20,283 bases of DNA from Puniceicoccales bacterium (GCA_031288455.1 JAITRI010000017.1:1-20283); one strand, 5' to 3'; shown: positions 1 to 7,659, counted from the first letter of the stretch. The notes: a model not told the origin generated them from the sequence alone. Made by a program: numbers and translations.

Positions 1-1
1 T

Positions 2-88
2 AAAAAAGTTGCTCAGATTAATAGTGAATTTAATAATCAAATCACAGAAATGTTAAAGAGAATAAATGAAGCCACGGCGCATGCATAG
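2..88 (+). CDS. C-terminal end of an unknown protein, cut by the window edge
   Basis: The frame starting at base 2 is open for 28 codons and ends at TAG 86-88. The peptide is helix-prone, with hydrophobic residues at roughly heptad spacing (Val-Ala-Gln-Ile, Phe, Ile, Met-Leu, Ile), so it could be the end of a coiled coil. It is more AT-rich than the DNA that follows. Too little is visible to assign a family, and the open frame could be chance. Confidence 0.4.
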   Translation, partial: KKVAQINSEFNNQITEMLKRINEATAHA

Positions 89-104
89 GCAAGCCGAAAG
101 GAGC

Positions 105-239
105 ATGCGTCGCGAATCATCCACCGACCAAAGCGGCGCTATGGCACAGAGGCAATCATCGGCGGCAACGCCATCGTCGGTGCAATCTTTCCCCATGGGA
201 AATTCAGTCGCATGCAACGTGCTCAGCCATCAAATTTAG
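105..239 (+). CDS. Possible small ORF, 44 residues, unknown
   Basis: ATG at 105 follows a GGAG by only one base, which is too close for a normal ribosome binding site, and the frame ends at TAG 237-239. The product is rich in Ser, Gln and Ala and has no membrane segment. Its composition is like the low-complexity N-terminus of the protein at 18642. It could equally be the broken N-terminus of a lost gene, or chance. Confidence 0.2.
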   Translation: MRRESSTDQSGAMAQRQSSAATPSSVQSFPMGNSVACNVLSHQI

Positions 240-245
240 AGAAAA

Positions 246-410
246 ATGATGGAAGCAAGCGGAGGCTCAGAACTTCAGAGGCACACCGATGGTGCGACTT
301 CCAATTGCACTGCGAGCCGTGACTTCCAGCCGCACGGAGCGTTAATTTTACGCCGGCAATGGATAAAAATGTTGCATTCGACCGATTTTATTGTAAAATA
401 TCGCACATGA
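246..410 (+). CDS. Possible small ORF, 54 residues, overlapping the next start by ATGA
   Basis: Tandem ATG codons begin at 246 and the frame ends at TGA 408-410. That stop overlaps the ATG at 407 by four bases, the arrangement usually seen in translationally coupled genes. There is no Shine-Dalgarno sequence. The product is polar and Ser/Thr-rich with no recognisable domain. The coupling geometry is the only positive evidence. Confidence 0.2.
   Translation: MMEASGGSELQRHTDGATSNCTASRDFQPHGALILRRQWIKMLHSTDFIVKYRT
372..399 (+). promoter_or_regulatory. Sigma70-like promoter candidate for the gene at 407
   Basis: TTGCAT at 372-377 and TAAAAT at 394-399 are separated by 16 bases. Initiation about seven bases downstream would fall at 406-407, on the ATG itself, predicting a leaderless or nearly leaderless mRNA. 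If real, it argues for the start at 407 rather than the upstream in-frame ATG at 359. Confidence 0.35.
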
Positions 411-1393
411 GCAAAATTGTATCATTTTTTGGCAAAATTTTTGGCAGCTCTAAGTCCAATTCCAGCCAAATGGAAAGCGTGAAGTCAGTTCCTGGAAATC
501 CGACACTTGGGCAAAAGGAATTCGAATTGCAGCTTCTTGGCCCAGGGACATCCCCTCTGTCATCGAAGGATGCAAGCACTCCGAAGGAATCACTGCATGA
601 AAAATTACTGAACATGAGGAACAATGTTGCCGAGTTGCTAGGACAACATGGAAATGGATCAAAGGAAACAAAAAAATTCCTGGGATCCATCAACGTAGCG
701 CTGGAGCAGCTCAATACAGGTGGTACTTTAAGTCAGGATAAAGCCACGGCGGTAATGGATAAAATAACAGAGAATCTGTATGATGCGCTGAGGAAAGATC
801 GCAATGTGGATATATACTCGCGCATTGAAATTAAGAACAACATCTCGAATTCCAAGATTAAATGGCCCGAATCTCAAGGTAATGACATTCAAGCTATCCT
901 GGCCATTGATAAAGAAATATCTGACATTACGACCGCCGTGGAAAAGGCAAACCCCGGAAAATTGACACCAAATATCGACCTTTTTTGGGAAAAAAATAAA
1001 ATGGCCATGTCACTGAATATTGCAGGACATAGGCGTTATTTGGAACGTTTCGCGAGAAGTGAGCTCAAAGATGCCATTAGGCGTGACGGATTGCAAATGC
1101 CTGCGTCGCTAGAAAAAGCAATTCTGGAGCAAACACCGCCTGCAACTTGGCAGGATGCTCCAGCTGCTAGACAGATGCCACCGATTTCTATGCATCCGCG
1201 GACACAAAATATCAAATCGATGCCGCCTTCTCATCCGCGAAATGCAGCCAAAAATATCAAACCGCAGCCCAAAAATATCAAACCGCAGCCCATTCAACAG
1301 ACGCAGCGCACGGCGAACAGTGGCACAGGTGCAATTACTCACCAGGATGGTAATGGCGCTGTGCGCCTTCATCAAAAGCGCAAAAAAAATTAA
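407..1393 (+). CDS. Unrecognised protein with Pro/Asn/Lys-rich repeat tail
   Basis: The product is 328 residues from ATG 407, or 344 from the in-frame ATG at 359. I prefer 407 because of the promoter-like -10 just upstream and the ATGA overlap; neither start has a Shine-Dalgarno sequence. I do not recognise the family. Residues about 1-60 are Ser-rich and polar. About 60-230 are predominantly helical and charged. From about 235 the protein turns into a Pro/Gln/Lys-rich tail carrying a perfect seven-residue tandem repeat (Asn-Ile-Lys-Pro-Gln-Pro-Lys). No signal peptide or membrane segment is visible. The frame ends in a Lys-rich run at eight A residues, after which coding-like sequence continues in other frames, so the 3' end may be frameshifted. 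A secreted effector or surface-associated protein is possible, but that is inference. Confidence 0.6.
   Translation: MSKIVSFFGKIFGSSKSNSSQMESVKSVPGNPTLGQKEFELQLLGPGTSPLSSKDASTPKESLHEKLLNMRNNVAELLGQHGNGSKETKKFLGSINVALEQLNTGGTLSQDKATAVMDKITENLYDALRKDRNVDIYSRIEIKNNISNSKIKWPESQGNDIQAILAIDKEISDITTAVEKANPGKLTPNIDLFWEKNKMAMSLNIAGHRRYLERFARSELKDAIRRDGLQMPASLEKAILEQTPPATWQDAPAARQMPPISMHPRTQNIKSMPPSHPRNAAKNIKPQPKNIKPQPIQQTQRTANSGTGAITHQDGNGAVRLHQKRKKN
1250..1291 (+). repeat. Perfect 21-bp tandem duplication
   Basis: Bases 1250-1270 and 1271-1291 are identical and in frame, duplicating seven codons of the Pro-rich tail. A looser third relative (Asn-Ile-Lys followed by Ser-Met-Pro-Pro) lies just upstream, near 1207-1224. 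Perfect identity indicates a recent slippage event. Confidence 0.95.
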
Positions 1394-1607
1394 ACGCAGC
1401 AGTAAAACCCTACGCCAAACATTAACAACTTCATTGAAGATTTGGGAAAAAACTCAAAGAGCGCAGAAAGCAGCCTGCGAGTTCCATAGTGCCGCTTAAT
1501 CGAATCGAAGAACGCCGAAAAGCACTATTGAAAGCGATGGGCAATGGTGGCATTCCATACGCCGACTAGCATGCTGATGTTTTTTGGGAGAATTCTTGTC
1601 ATTTGGA
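1394..1607 (+). pseudogene. Possible frameshifted 3' tail of the 407 gene; convergent spacer
   Basis: After the stop at 1391-1393, one frame stays open to the TAA at 1497-1499, joined to the main gene if the A8 run at 1382-1389 lost one base. Another frame is open from about 1429 to TAG 1567-1569 and encodes a basic, helix-prone tail with a Glu-Glu-Arg-Arg-Lys cluster. Both look more like protein than random sequence, so the original C-terminus may have been broken by one or two frameshifts. The last 38 bases separate it from the convergent ybhR end. I see no convincing terminator. Confidence 0.35.
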
Positions 1608-2720
1608 CTATTCCAGGTTTCTTTTGAATGATCTTGCCGCCATGGTTAGAGTTATGGCGGCAACGGCCCCCAATGGGATGAGATTTGCGAACACATCGGC
1701 GAATGGCATTTTTTTTAAAAATAACCCTCTGCTTATGTTCATGAAGAATCGTATGGGGTTAAGGTATGTCAGGTGCTGCAAGACCTTCGGCATGTCCTCG
1801 ATTGGCGATAGAAACCCAGAAAGCAGGATCGCCGGCATCATGAACGCAAACACCCCCAGTATTGCCTGCTGTTGATTTTTGCTTATGGAGGATATGAACA
1901 ATCCAACGCCAACGAACGATAAAAGTGCAACGAATGCGGAAAAAATTAGCAGCGGAAAGGATCCGGTAAATGGTATGCCAAAAATAAAAATCACCATCAG
2001 CGTCATTGCGGAAAGAATGGCCAGCGAAAGCGCGAGTGGCGGTATGGTTTTCCCGAGCAGAATCTCGGAGGATGTATATGGGCTAACAATTAGCTGCTCA
2101 AATGTTCCAAGTTCCCGCTCGCGCGCAACGGAAAGAGCGGTCAAAATGAGCGTAACCACCAGCGAAAGAATGACGACCAGTGATGTCAGCAGATACCATT
2201 TATAGGTGGCATTTGGATTGAACCAATTTCTGACCTCGATGCATATGCGCGCACCGTCAATTCCCTGGCGCTGATTCAATTTTTTGGAAAAAGCCGCTGC
2301 GATTTGCGAAGCATACCCGTTCATGGATGTTGCCGTTAGCGGAGACCTGCCGTCGAGTATCATCTGCACATTGGGGGACTTGCCACTTTTAATGTGTCGC
2401 GCAAAATCCGAATCGATGATGATCGCCGCTCCAATTTTTTGTCTTTCCACGTCGGTCGCAATTTCATCGAGTGTGTTCGCCCTGTGAATTTTCCCGAACC
2501 ATCTCGAGCCTTCAAATCCGGCTATGAACTCGCGAGATTCACAGCTATTGGAGCGATCCAACACCATTAGATCAACGTTTTTGATCTCCATCGTCAGAGC
2601 GTTGGCGAAAATGAGAAATTGTAAAATCGGCGGCACAATGACGATTGCTCGGCTTTTGGGATCACGCCAAATGGACAAAAATTCCTTTTTTATCAGCGCA
2701 AGAAGCCTAGCCACGAACAT
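1608..2720 (-). CDS. ybhR: ABC exporter permease, YbhR type
   Basis: An inner-membrane permease of the ABC-2 family (370 residues) that pairs with YbhS and is powered by YbhF. An N-terminal amphipathic stretch with Lys-Lys-Glu-Phe and Arg-Asp-Pro is followed by a first membrane helix at about residues 22-42. A long periplasmic domain runs to about 175, then five hydrophobic segments follow, the usual ABC2_membrane_3 layout. I start it at ATG 2720, preceded by a strong GGAGG about six bases away. The frame is open 38 codons further upstream, but that part lies inside ybhS and does not resemble the family. It overlaps the end of ybhS by 14 bases, implying coupled translation. It is the last gene of the operon. 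Known relatives export drugs or cations; the substrate here cannot be read from sequence. Confidence 0.93.
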   Translation of the reverse strand: MFVARLLALIKKEFLSIWRDPKSRAIVIVPPILQFLIFANALTMEIKNVDLMVLDRSNSCESREFIAGFEGSRWFGKIHRANTLDEIATDVERQKIGAAIIIDSDFARHIKSGKSPNVQMILDGRSPLTATSMNGYASQIAAAFSKKLNQRQGIDGARICIEVRNWFNPNATYKWYLLTSLVVILSLVVTLILTALSVARERELGTFEQLIVSPYTSSEILLGKTIPPLALSLAILSAMTLMVIFIFGIPFTGSFPLLIFSAFVALLSFVGVGLFISSISKNQQQAILGVFAFMMPAILLSGFLSPIEDMPKVLQHLTYLNPIRFFMNISRGLFLKKMPFADVFANLIPLGAVAAITLTMAARSFKRNLE

Positions 2721-3816
2721 CAATCCTCCTCGCCGTTTTTCTGTACACAAGCATGGAAAAAAATAGTCCCAGGAGGAGCAAAAATGTCCCATTGACCGCA
2801 ACATTGTGCGCAATTGTTCCCGAAAGAAACTCACTTTTCACGAAGTTTACATAGTATCTTGGCGGCAATATTAGCGTCAACCACTGGAAAACTTTTGGCA
2901 TGGAGCCTATGGGAAAAATCATTCCCGAAAGCATGAGCGACGGGAGAAATCCAACGACAATGGAAGCCATACTCGCCAGCAGCTGATTTTTCAGCACGCT
3001 CGACATGAGCAGGCCAATGCCCAAACAGGCGAACAGGAACAGGCTGCTGACCAGCAGCAGTGTTGGATAGCTGCCCCTAAATGGGATGCCGAGGAAAGTG
3101 ACCATCACGCATATGCTAAATGCCAGAGAACACATGCCAACGGTAAAGTATGGCACATACTTTCCGATGACGATGTGAATGGGCTTTACTCTTGTGCTGA
3201 GCAAAGCTTCCATCGTGCCGTGCTCCCACTCCCGCGAAATTACCAGTGCGGAAAGCAAAATTCCGATGAGCGTCATCGTGACGGCCAGCGAACTCGGGAC
3301 CAGCGCCCAGCGCCCATCGAGATTTTGATTATACCAAAAGCGCGGCGACAGGATGACACGCTGTGGCGCCGCAGAACCGCATCTGCCCACGAGCCACCCG
3401 TTCACAATTTCCGAAACATAGCTCTGCGCGTATCTGGCTTGGCTGATGTCAGTGCAGTCCGTGATCAGCGAAATGCTCGCCTCCCGCGAGGCCGCCAATT
3501 TCTTCGAAAAGTCACCGGGGATCGTGACGGCACCCCTGATTTTCCCACCTGCGATATCATTGCACATTTCTTCGCGGTCGAAATAGGTGGTCACGCTCGT
3601 GTATTTGTTTTGACTAAATGATGCCATGAGGCTGGATATTTCTGCATTAGAATCATCATTCTTTATGCCAATTTTGACAGTTGCAGCGTCCAAATTGATG
3701 CCGTAGGTGTATATCAGCAGGAGTATTGTTGGCAAAATAAATGCGACGATGAGGCTGGACGGATCCCTCATAATCTGAAGAAATTCTTTTCTGATCAGCG
3801 CGACGATGATTTTCAT
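2707..3816 (-). CDS. ybhS: ABC exporter permease, YbhS type
   Basis: The second ABC-2 family permease (369 residues), paralogous to the following ybhR. The N-terminus has Arg-Lys-Glu-Phe and Met-Arg-Asp-Pro-Ser, then a hydrophobic segment at about 20-40. A periplasmic domain to about 170 and five C-terminal membrane segments follow, including the family-typical Ser-Arg-Glu-Trp-Glu-His-Gly-Thr-Met-Glu loop. The start is ATG 3816, whose ATGA overlaps the ybhF stop by four bases and which has GGAGGAG upstream. A longer frame back to 4032 is only antisense-like sequence within ybhF. YbhS and YbhR probably form a heterodimeric channel with the fused ATPase. Confidence 0.93.
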   Translation of the reverse strand: MKIIVALIRKEFLQIMRDPSSLIVAFILPTILLLIYTYGINLDAATVKIGIKNDDSNAEISSLMASFSQNKYTSVTTYFDREEMCNDIAGGKIRGAVTIPGDFSKKLAASREASISLITDCTDISQARYAQSYVSEIVNGWLVGRCGSAAPQRVILSPRFWYNQNLDGRWALVPSSLAVTMTLIGILLSALVISREWEHGTMEALLSTRVKPIHIVIGKYVPYFTVGMCSLAFSICVMVTFLGIPFRGSYPTLLLVSSLFLFACLGIGLLMSSVLKNQLLASMASIVVGFLPSLMLSGMIFPIGSMPKVFQWLTLILPPRYYVNFVKSEFLSGTIAHNVAVNGTFLLLLGLFFSMLVYRKTARRIDVRG

Positions 3817-5318
3817 GGCGTCTCCTCCTCGCCTTTGGAAATGAGATTGATGAATGCATTTTCCATGGTTTTTGCCCCCGCCTTTTTCTTTAGTTCCGCA
3901 GGTGTTCCGGTTGCAATCGTCTGCCCCTTGGAGAAAAGGCTTATTCTGTCGCAAAACTCCGCTTCGTCCATGAAATGCGTCGTTATTAGGACTGTCACGT
4001 CTTTTTTTGCCAGCGATGTGATGTGATTCCAAAATTCGCGGCGCGCGATGACGTCAACACCAGAAGTCGGCTCGTCCAGGAACAAAACGGAAGGATTATG
4101 TATCAGGGCGCAGGCGAAGGAAAGACGCTGCCTATAGCCAAGAGGCAGCTCTTCGGAGTTACTGTTCAAATACTTTTCCAGTGCGAAAACTCTCGTCATT
4201 CTGCCAATGGCATCCGCAAAATCTTTCCCAATGAGACCGTAGGCTCCGGCAAAAAATTCCAGATTCTGCCTAACGCTCAGGTTGGGGTATAGGGAAAACT
4301 TTTGCGCCATATATCCGAGGTTTGAGCGCGCCAGTGATGGCTTTTCCACCACATCGATCCCCATTATTTTCGCCGTCCCACCGCTGGGTTTTATGAGGCC
4401 GCACATCATCCTGAACGATGTCGATTTGCCGGCGCCGTTTGGGCCGAGCAGCCCGAATATTTCCCCCTTTTTTATGCGAAAGGTATTGTCTCTGACGGCA
4501 TGAAAATCGCCATATCTCTTTGCCAGGCCGAGCGCCTCGACGGCATAGGTGACATTTGTTCGCTTTGCCCTGAAATTTTCGGCAACCGGGGACGAAATTT
4601 GCACATAGCCGCCCATAAGTTCAATTATTTTTCCCTCTAACTCAGCCGCATTGGAAGCCAAGTCGTATGGATTCCCCCGATAGATACTGCGACCTTTGTC
4701 GATCACGATCACAGTGTCAAATCCGTGGGCCTCGTCCATGTACGCAGTTGACCAAATGACCGTCCTATTTTCGTCGACGACTCCTTTGACCATTTTCAGG
4801 AGTTCGCGGCGGGAAATTGGATCCACGCCGACTGATGGCTCATCCAGAAGAATTAGCTCCGGATTCCCCATGAGCGCGCAGATCAGCCCAAGCTTTTGTT
4901 TCATCCCACCGGACAATTTTCCCGCCAAGCGCGACTTAAACCGCTTCAAATCCGCAAAGTCGAGCATGGAATCGAAATTTCTGTCTGCGTTCTTCAAATC
5001 CGCATACAATTTCATGTTATCGATCACGCTTAAATCTTCGTACAACCCGAATCTCTGCGGCATGTACCCAATTTTGCAGTTTAGTGCCTCCTTGTCCGCT
5101 GTGGGATCAAGGCCGCATACGCATAACTTTCCAAAATCGGGGAGCAGCAAACCAGTCATGAGCCTCAAAAGCGTGGTTTTGCCGGCACCGTCCGCTCCGA
5201 TTAACCCGATGATTTGACCTTTTTCTATGGCCATGGACAGGTTTTCAATGGCGACTGTCTTGCCGGCGGAAAAACTTTTGGTGAGATTTCCTATGTCAAT
5301 GCACGCTTGCTTTGGCAT
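3813..5318 (-). CDS. ybhF: Duplicated ABC transporter ATPase, YbhF type
   Basis: A cytoplasmic ATPase of 501 residues with two nucleotide-binding domains in one chain, energising the YbhS-YbhR permeases. In domain 1, Walker A is GADGAGKT (41-48), the signature LSGGM (135-139) and Walker B LLDEP (157-161). The switch region reads STAYMDE (190-196), lacking the His of the H-loop. In domain 2, Walker A is GPNGAGKS (292-299), the signature is LPLGY (391-395), Walker B is FLDEP (413-417), and the H-loop His448 is present. The Asp in the first Walker A, the missing first H-loop His and the weak second signature also occur in E. coli YbhF as I recall it, so they are family traits, not decay. The asymmetry suggests one dominant ATP site. 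It overlaps ybhG by 23 bases. Confidence 0.95.
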   Translation of the reverse strand: MPKQACIDIGNLTKSFSAGKTVAIENLSMAIEKGQIIGLIGADGAGKTTLLRLMTGLLLPDFGKLCVCGLDPTADKEALNCKIGYMPQRFGLYEDLSVIDNMKLYADLKNADRNFDSMLDFADLKRFKSRLAGKLSGGMKQKLGLICALMGNPELILLDEPSVGVDPISRRELLKMVKGVVDENRTVIWSTAYMDEAHGFDTVIVIDKGRSIYRGNPYDLASNAAELEGKIIELMGGYVQISSPVAENFRAKRTNVTYAVEALGLAKRYGDFHAVRDNTFRIKKGEIFGLLGPNGAGKSTSFRMMCGLIKPSGGTAKIMGIDVVEKPSLARSNLGYMAQKFSLYPNLSVRQNLEFFAGAYGLIGKDFADAIGRMTRVFALEKYLNSNSEELPLGYRQRLSFACALIHNPSVLFLDEPTSGVDVIARREFWNHITSLAKKDVTVLITTHFMDEAEFCDRISLFSKGQTIATGTPAELKKKAGAKTMENAFINLISKGEEETP

Positions 5319-6318
5319 TTGCCCTATCCCCGCCGTTGTGGTTTATCTTTATGGTGGCGGGCATTCCCCGTTTCAGAGATTCGTCCGGTTCGTCGATGTA
5401 AACATTTATTCTGTAGACCAAGTACGTCCGCAGGTCCTCCGTTTGGACAGTTTTTGGCGTGAACTCCGCCACTGGAGATATGTAGCTGATGCGGGCGGCA
5501 TACTCCTTCCTTTTGCCGGTATTTCTGTCAATCGTGTCGATGGTGACCGTCGCGGGAGTGCCGTGCGTGACGCTGCCCAAATTTGCCTCTGGAATGTACG
5601 CCCTTATCCAAACCGGCCTTGCTTTGACAATTGCGCAGATTGGCTGTCCAGCTTTCACCGTCGCACCCGGCTCCTGAATGCGCATCGCGATTGTGCCACC
5701 GTCGGGCGCGTAAATTCTGCTATTATTCAGCCGATTTTCCTGGTACCTGCTCGCCGCAATGGCACCTTCGTAGGCGGCATTCGCCTCATCCCGCGAGTTT
5801 ATGTGGGAAATATACTTGCGCCTGGAGATAAAATTACGCCCGTATAGCTCTTCATTCATCTCCAAAATGGAAATGGCCTCATTCAAAATAGCCTTTGCTC
5901 GATTGACTTCGGCGAGTGATTTTAGGTAATTCGCCCTGTAGTCCCTGTCGTCGAGCGCGGCCAATAGGTCGCCTTTTTTTACCGCTTCTCCCTCCTCAAA
6001 TGTCATATTTTCGATGACGCCGTCCACCTGGAAGCTAATGTCAACATGTCTCATTTCCACATTTCCATAGAGTGTCAGTGCGCCGCAAACGTGATTCTTT
6101 CTTCTCTGATGCCACACGCAACCGCCCACCACCAGAGAGAGCATCAGAAGCGGGATCAATCTTCTCCTTATTTTCTCAATTGCCGATGTATTTTTCAGTT
6201 TTGTGCTTTCGGAAACACTGGCGTCGAATTTAGGAAACGTGAGCGCAAATGCAATGCCATAAATCTTAGCCATTGGCGCCGGGCTCGGTCCAAATAAATT
6301 TAGGAAAAAGAGACGCAT
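5296..6318 (-). CDS. ybhG: Periplasmic membrane-fusion protein, YbhG/HlyD type
   Basis: This is the adaptor subunit of the exporter, linking the inner-membrane permeases to an outer-membrane channel (probably TolC-like, encoded elsewhere). A hydrophobic anchor ends in a possible lipobox (Val-Val-Gly-Gly-Cys). Next come a first lipoyl half (around GVIENMTFEEGEAVKKGDLLA), a helical hairpin, a second lipoyl half (APDGGTIAMRIQEPGATVKAG) and a beta-barrel domain. The start is uncertain. GTG 6324 and ATG 6318 come first in frame, and ATG 6273 is an alternative. A TTG at 6159 directly before the anchor has the only good Shine-Dalgarno (AAGGAG, four bases away) and would give a compact signal peptide. 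It lies between the lolA-like gene and ybhF, as the first exporter gene. Confidence 0.87.
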   Translation of the reverse strand: MRLFFLNLFGPSPAPMAKIYGIAFALTFPKFDASVSESTKLKNTSAIEKIRRRLIPLLMLSLVVGGCVWHQRRKNHVCGALTLYGNVEMRHVDISFQVDGVIENMTFEEGEAVKKGDLLAALDDRDYRANYLKSLAEVNRAKAILNEAISILEMNEELYGRNFISRRKYISHINSRDEANAAYEGAIAASRYQENRLNNSRIYAPDGGTIAMRIQEPGATVKAGQPICAIVKARPVWIRAYIPEANLGSVTHGTPATVTIDTIDRNTGKRKEYAARISYISPVAEFTPKTVQTEDLRTYLVYRINVYIDEPDESLKRGMPATIKINHNGGDRANAKASVH

Positions 6319-6354
6319 GCGCACCGCAGCTGTGACTTCACACTGTGCCTGGCA

Positions 6355-7068
6355 TCAAGTTTTCACGGAAAGTATGTGCAGCCGCGCCCTGCTTCGATTT
6401 CTAAAATCTGCGATTTCTACGGTCTTCGGCATCCAAATGCCGTCGAAGTTTTTGAATGATCCGACGGATATGCGCCTGGCAACTTTCCTCGGTCCATCGA
6501 AAAAATCCACCCGTAACACCGCCATAAATTTCTCATCGATGGATATTTTAGTGTGTGTGATCCGTGTGCCGCCGATGGAAATGTCAGTCTGCATCAGAAA
6601 TTCCTGGACGCGCCGCCCGGCTATCGTTGATGGCCCAATGTATGAATATTCATTTCCCTCTAGGAAGAAGAAAAAAACATCGGCGGGCGTAAAGATCAGT
6701 CCCTCGAAAAATGGCTCATGCATCGGCACGGCACACGCATTGTCCTCCAATTGGGCGCTGCCGAATTCCATGTAACGGGCGTCTTCATCGAAATTTACGC
6801 GAAAAACATGCCCTGTGGCCGATCGCTCATAGCTGATACTTCCATATTTTTCCGTCCCCGTCTTCCCCGCTTTGGACAGCTTAAATGCAACGCCAACGCA
6901 TGTGCCATTTGGCACGGTATTATTGCGCGCGCACTCCATGAACGCCAGCGCATCCGCCTCGGACAAATGGCGCAAATTGGACACTTCAATGGCATTCCCC
7001 GCCACAGGAAAAATCACAAATTGGACGGCAAAGATCACCATTGCCGCGGCGTATCGCAAAGTTTTCAT
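6355..7068 (-). CDS. Periplasmic LolA-like outer-membrane lipoprotein-sorting protein
   Basis: A secreted protein of 237 residues. A signal peptide (Lys-Thr-Leu-Arg, then a hydrophobic core) probably ends at Gly-Asn-Ala, about residue 26. The mature part alternates beta strands. It carries a 'FTPADV' element, then a 'YIGPSTIAGRRVQEF' stretch, and closes with 'SFKNFDGIWMPKTVEI', a pattern typical of the LolA/LolB-like fold in the outer-membrane lipoprotein-sorting family. Such proteins bind acylated cargo in the periplasm. ATG 7068 overlaps the secG stop as ATGA and has AGAGGG upstream, so the two are probably co-translated. The gene is certain; the family call is from pattern only and needs a profile search. 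Confidence 0.65.
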   Translation of the reverse strand: MKTLRYAAAMVIFAVQFVIFPVAGNAIEVSNLRHLSEADALAFMECARNNTVPNGTCVGVAFKLSKAGKTGTEKYGSISYERSATGHVFRVNFDEDARYMEFGSAQLEDNACAVPMHEPFFEGLIFTPADVFFFFLEGNEYSYIGPSTIAGRRVQEFLMQTDISIGGTRITHTKISIDEKFMAVLRVDFFDGPRKVARRISVGSFKNFDGIWMPKTVEIADFRNRSRARLHILSVKT

Positions 7069-7385
7069 TCCCTCTGCGACTCATCGCCGTCGATGAGACT
7101 CTCCAACTTTATGCCATCGGCATATGTCCGCTTGCCGTAGTGGCAGCTGATGTGCATCATCGACAGCACAAATGACAGCGCGAAAAATATCACCATGCCA
7201 CTCACTGTCCACTTTGTCAATATTTTCGTCGTTTCGCTGCCAAATGCCGATTCCGCAGCGCCACCGCCGAGCGCAGCACCCATGCCGGCATTTGCGGACG
7301 GCCTCTGCATGAGAATAATCAGTATCACAAATACGCTAACGCAAACCAAAATAAATGTCAGCAGCGATAGAAAAAATGAACACAT
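7065..7385 (-). CDS. secG: Preprotein translocase subunit SecG
   Basis: A small integral membrane protein of 106 residues that assists SecYE in protein export. It has the SecG layout: a first membrane helix (Leu-Thr-Phe-Ile-Leu-Val-Cys-Val onward), the conserved LMQRPS (about 26-31), and a Gly/Ala-rich loop with GGGAAESAFGS. A Thr-Lys-hydrophobic second helix and a short polar tail complete it. I choose ATG 7385; a TTG four codons earlier (7397) is possible. There is no clear Shine-Dalgarno sequence. It is the first gene of the operon that continues through the lolA-like gene into the ybhGFSR exporter. Confidence 0.92.
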   Translation of the reverse strand: MCSFFLSLLTFILVCVSVFVILIILMQRPSANAGMGAALGGGAAESAFGSETTKILTKWTVSGMVIFFALSFVLSMMHISCHYGKRTYADGIKLESLIDGDESQRE

Positions 7386-7512
7386 CCGCAAATGCAAATA
7401 GCGGCAACAAATTCATTGGCAAGACAAAAAAAGAAAATATTACTGCGTGTGCGGTGTCCGCGTTAACTTTTTGCCCACTTTAGCTCCCGAAAACGCATGC
7501 GCGCGCGAAGCG

Positions 7513-7535
7513 GGCCGCATCCTGCGGATGCGGCC
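7513..7535. repeat. Perfect 10-bp inverted repeat with TGC loop (hairpin 1)
   Basis: Arms 7513-7522 and 7526-7535 are exactly complementary around a three-base TGC loop (GCA on the minus strand). The stem is eight GC and two AT pairs, so it is very stable as RNA or single-stranded DNA. Confidence 0.95.
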
Positions 7536-7536
7536 G

Positions 7537-7559
7537 GTGCGTGGGCTGCGCCCACGCAC
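7537..7559. repeat. Perfect 10-bp inverted repeat with TGC loop (hairpin 2)
   Basis: Arms 7537-7546 and 7550-7559 are exactly complementary around the same TGC loop. Only one base separates it from hairpin 1. The two have the same stem length and loop but different stem sequences, which suggests conserved structure, not duplicated DNA. Confidence 0.95.
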
Positions 7560-7639
7560 GCCAAAGCTAAACTGGAAGCAAAACGGCGCAGTGGGAAGTG
7601 CCAGCTCCCACGCGGCTTCATCTTTCCCTAAAATGGGCC

Positions 7640-7659
7640 AAAAACCAGCGCCGTGCGCC
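7640..7659 (-). terminator. Weak intrinsic terminator candidate after atpC
   Basis: On the minus strand a short stem of four GC pairs plus a G-T pair with a three-base loop (arms 7648-7651 and 7655-7658) is followed by GG and then five T. It lies about 70 bases past the atpC stop. The stem is short, so termination would be inefficient unless helped by the larger hairpins downstream. Confidence 0.3.

Larger units (their letters stand above)
89..406. other. Leader region without a confident gene
   Basis: This stretch lies upstream of the unrecognised gene at 407. It contains two short plus-strand frames with start codons (105-239 and 246-410), listed separately, and a sigma70-like promoter candidate at 372-399. 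I see no RNA gene and no strong hairpin. The two frames have Ser/Gln-rich translations resembling the N-terminal regions of the other unrecognised proteins here, so the region may be a decayed gene or a real but very short operon. Confidence 0.4.

Noticed and set aside
3817..4032. N-terminal extension of ybhS by 72 codons
   Set aside because: Lies inside ybhF in another frame; the ATGA overlap and GGAGGAG fix the start at 3816.
3813..5318. Missing H-loop His and weak second signature of YbhF as signs of decay
   Set aside because: The same features occur in E. coli YbhF as I know it, so they belong to the family.
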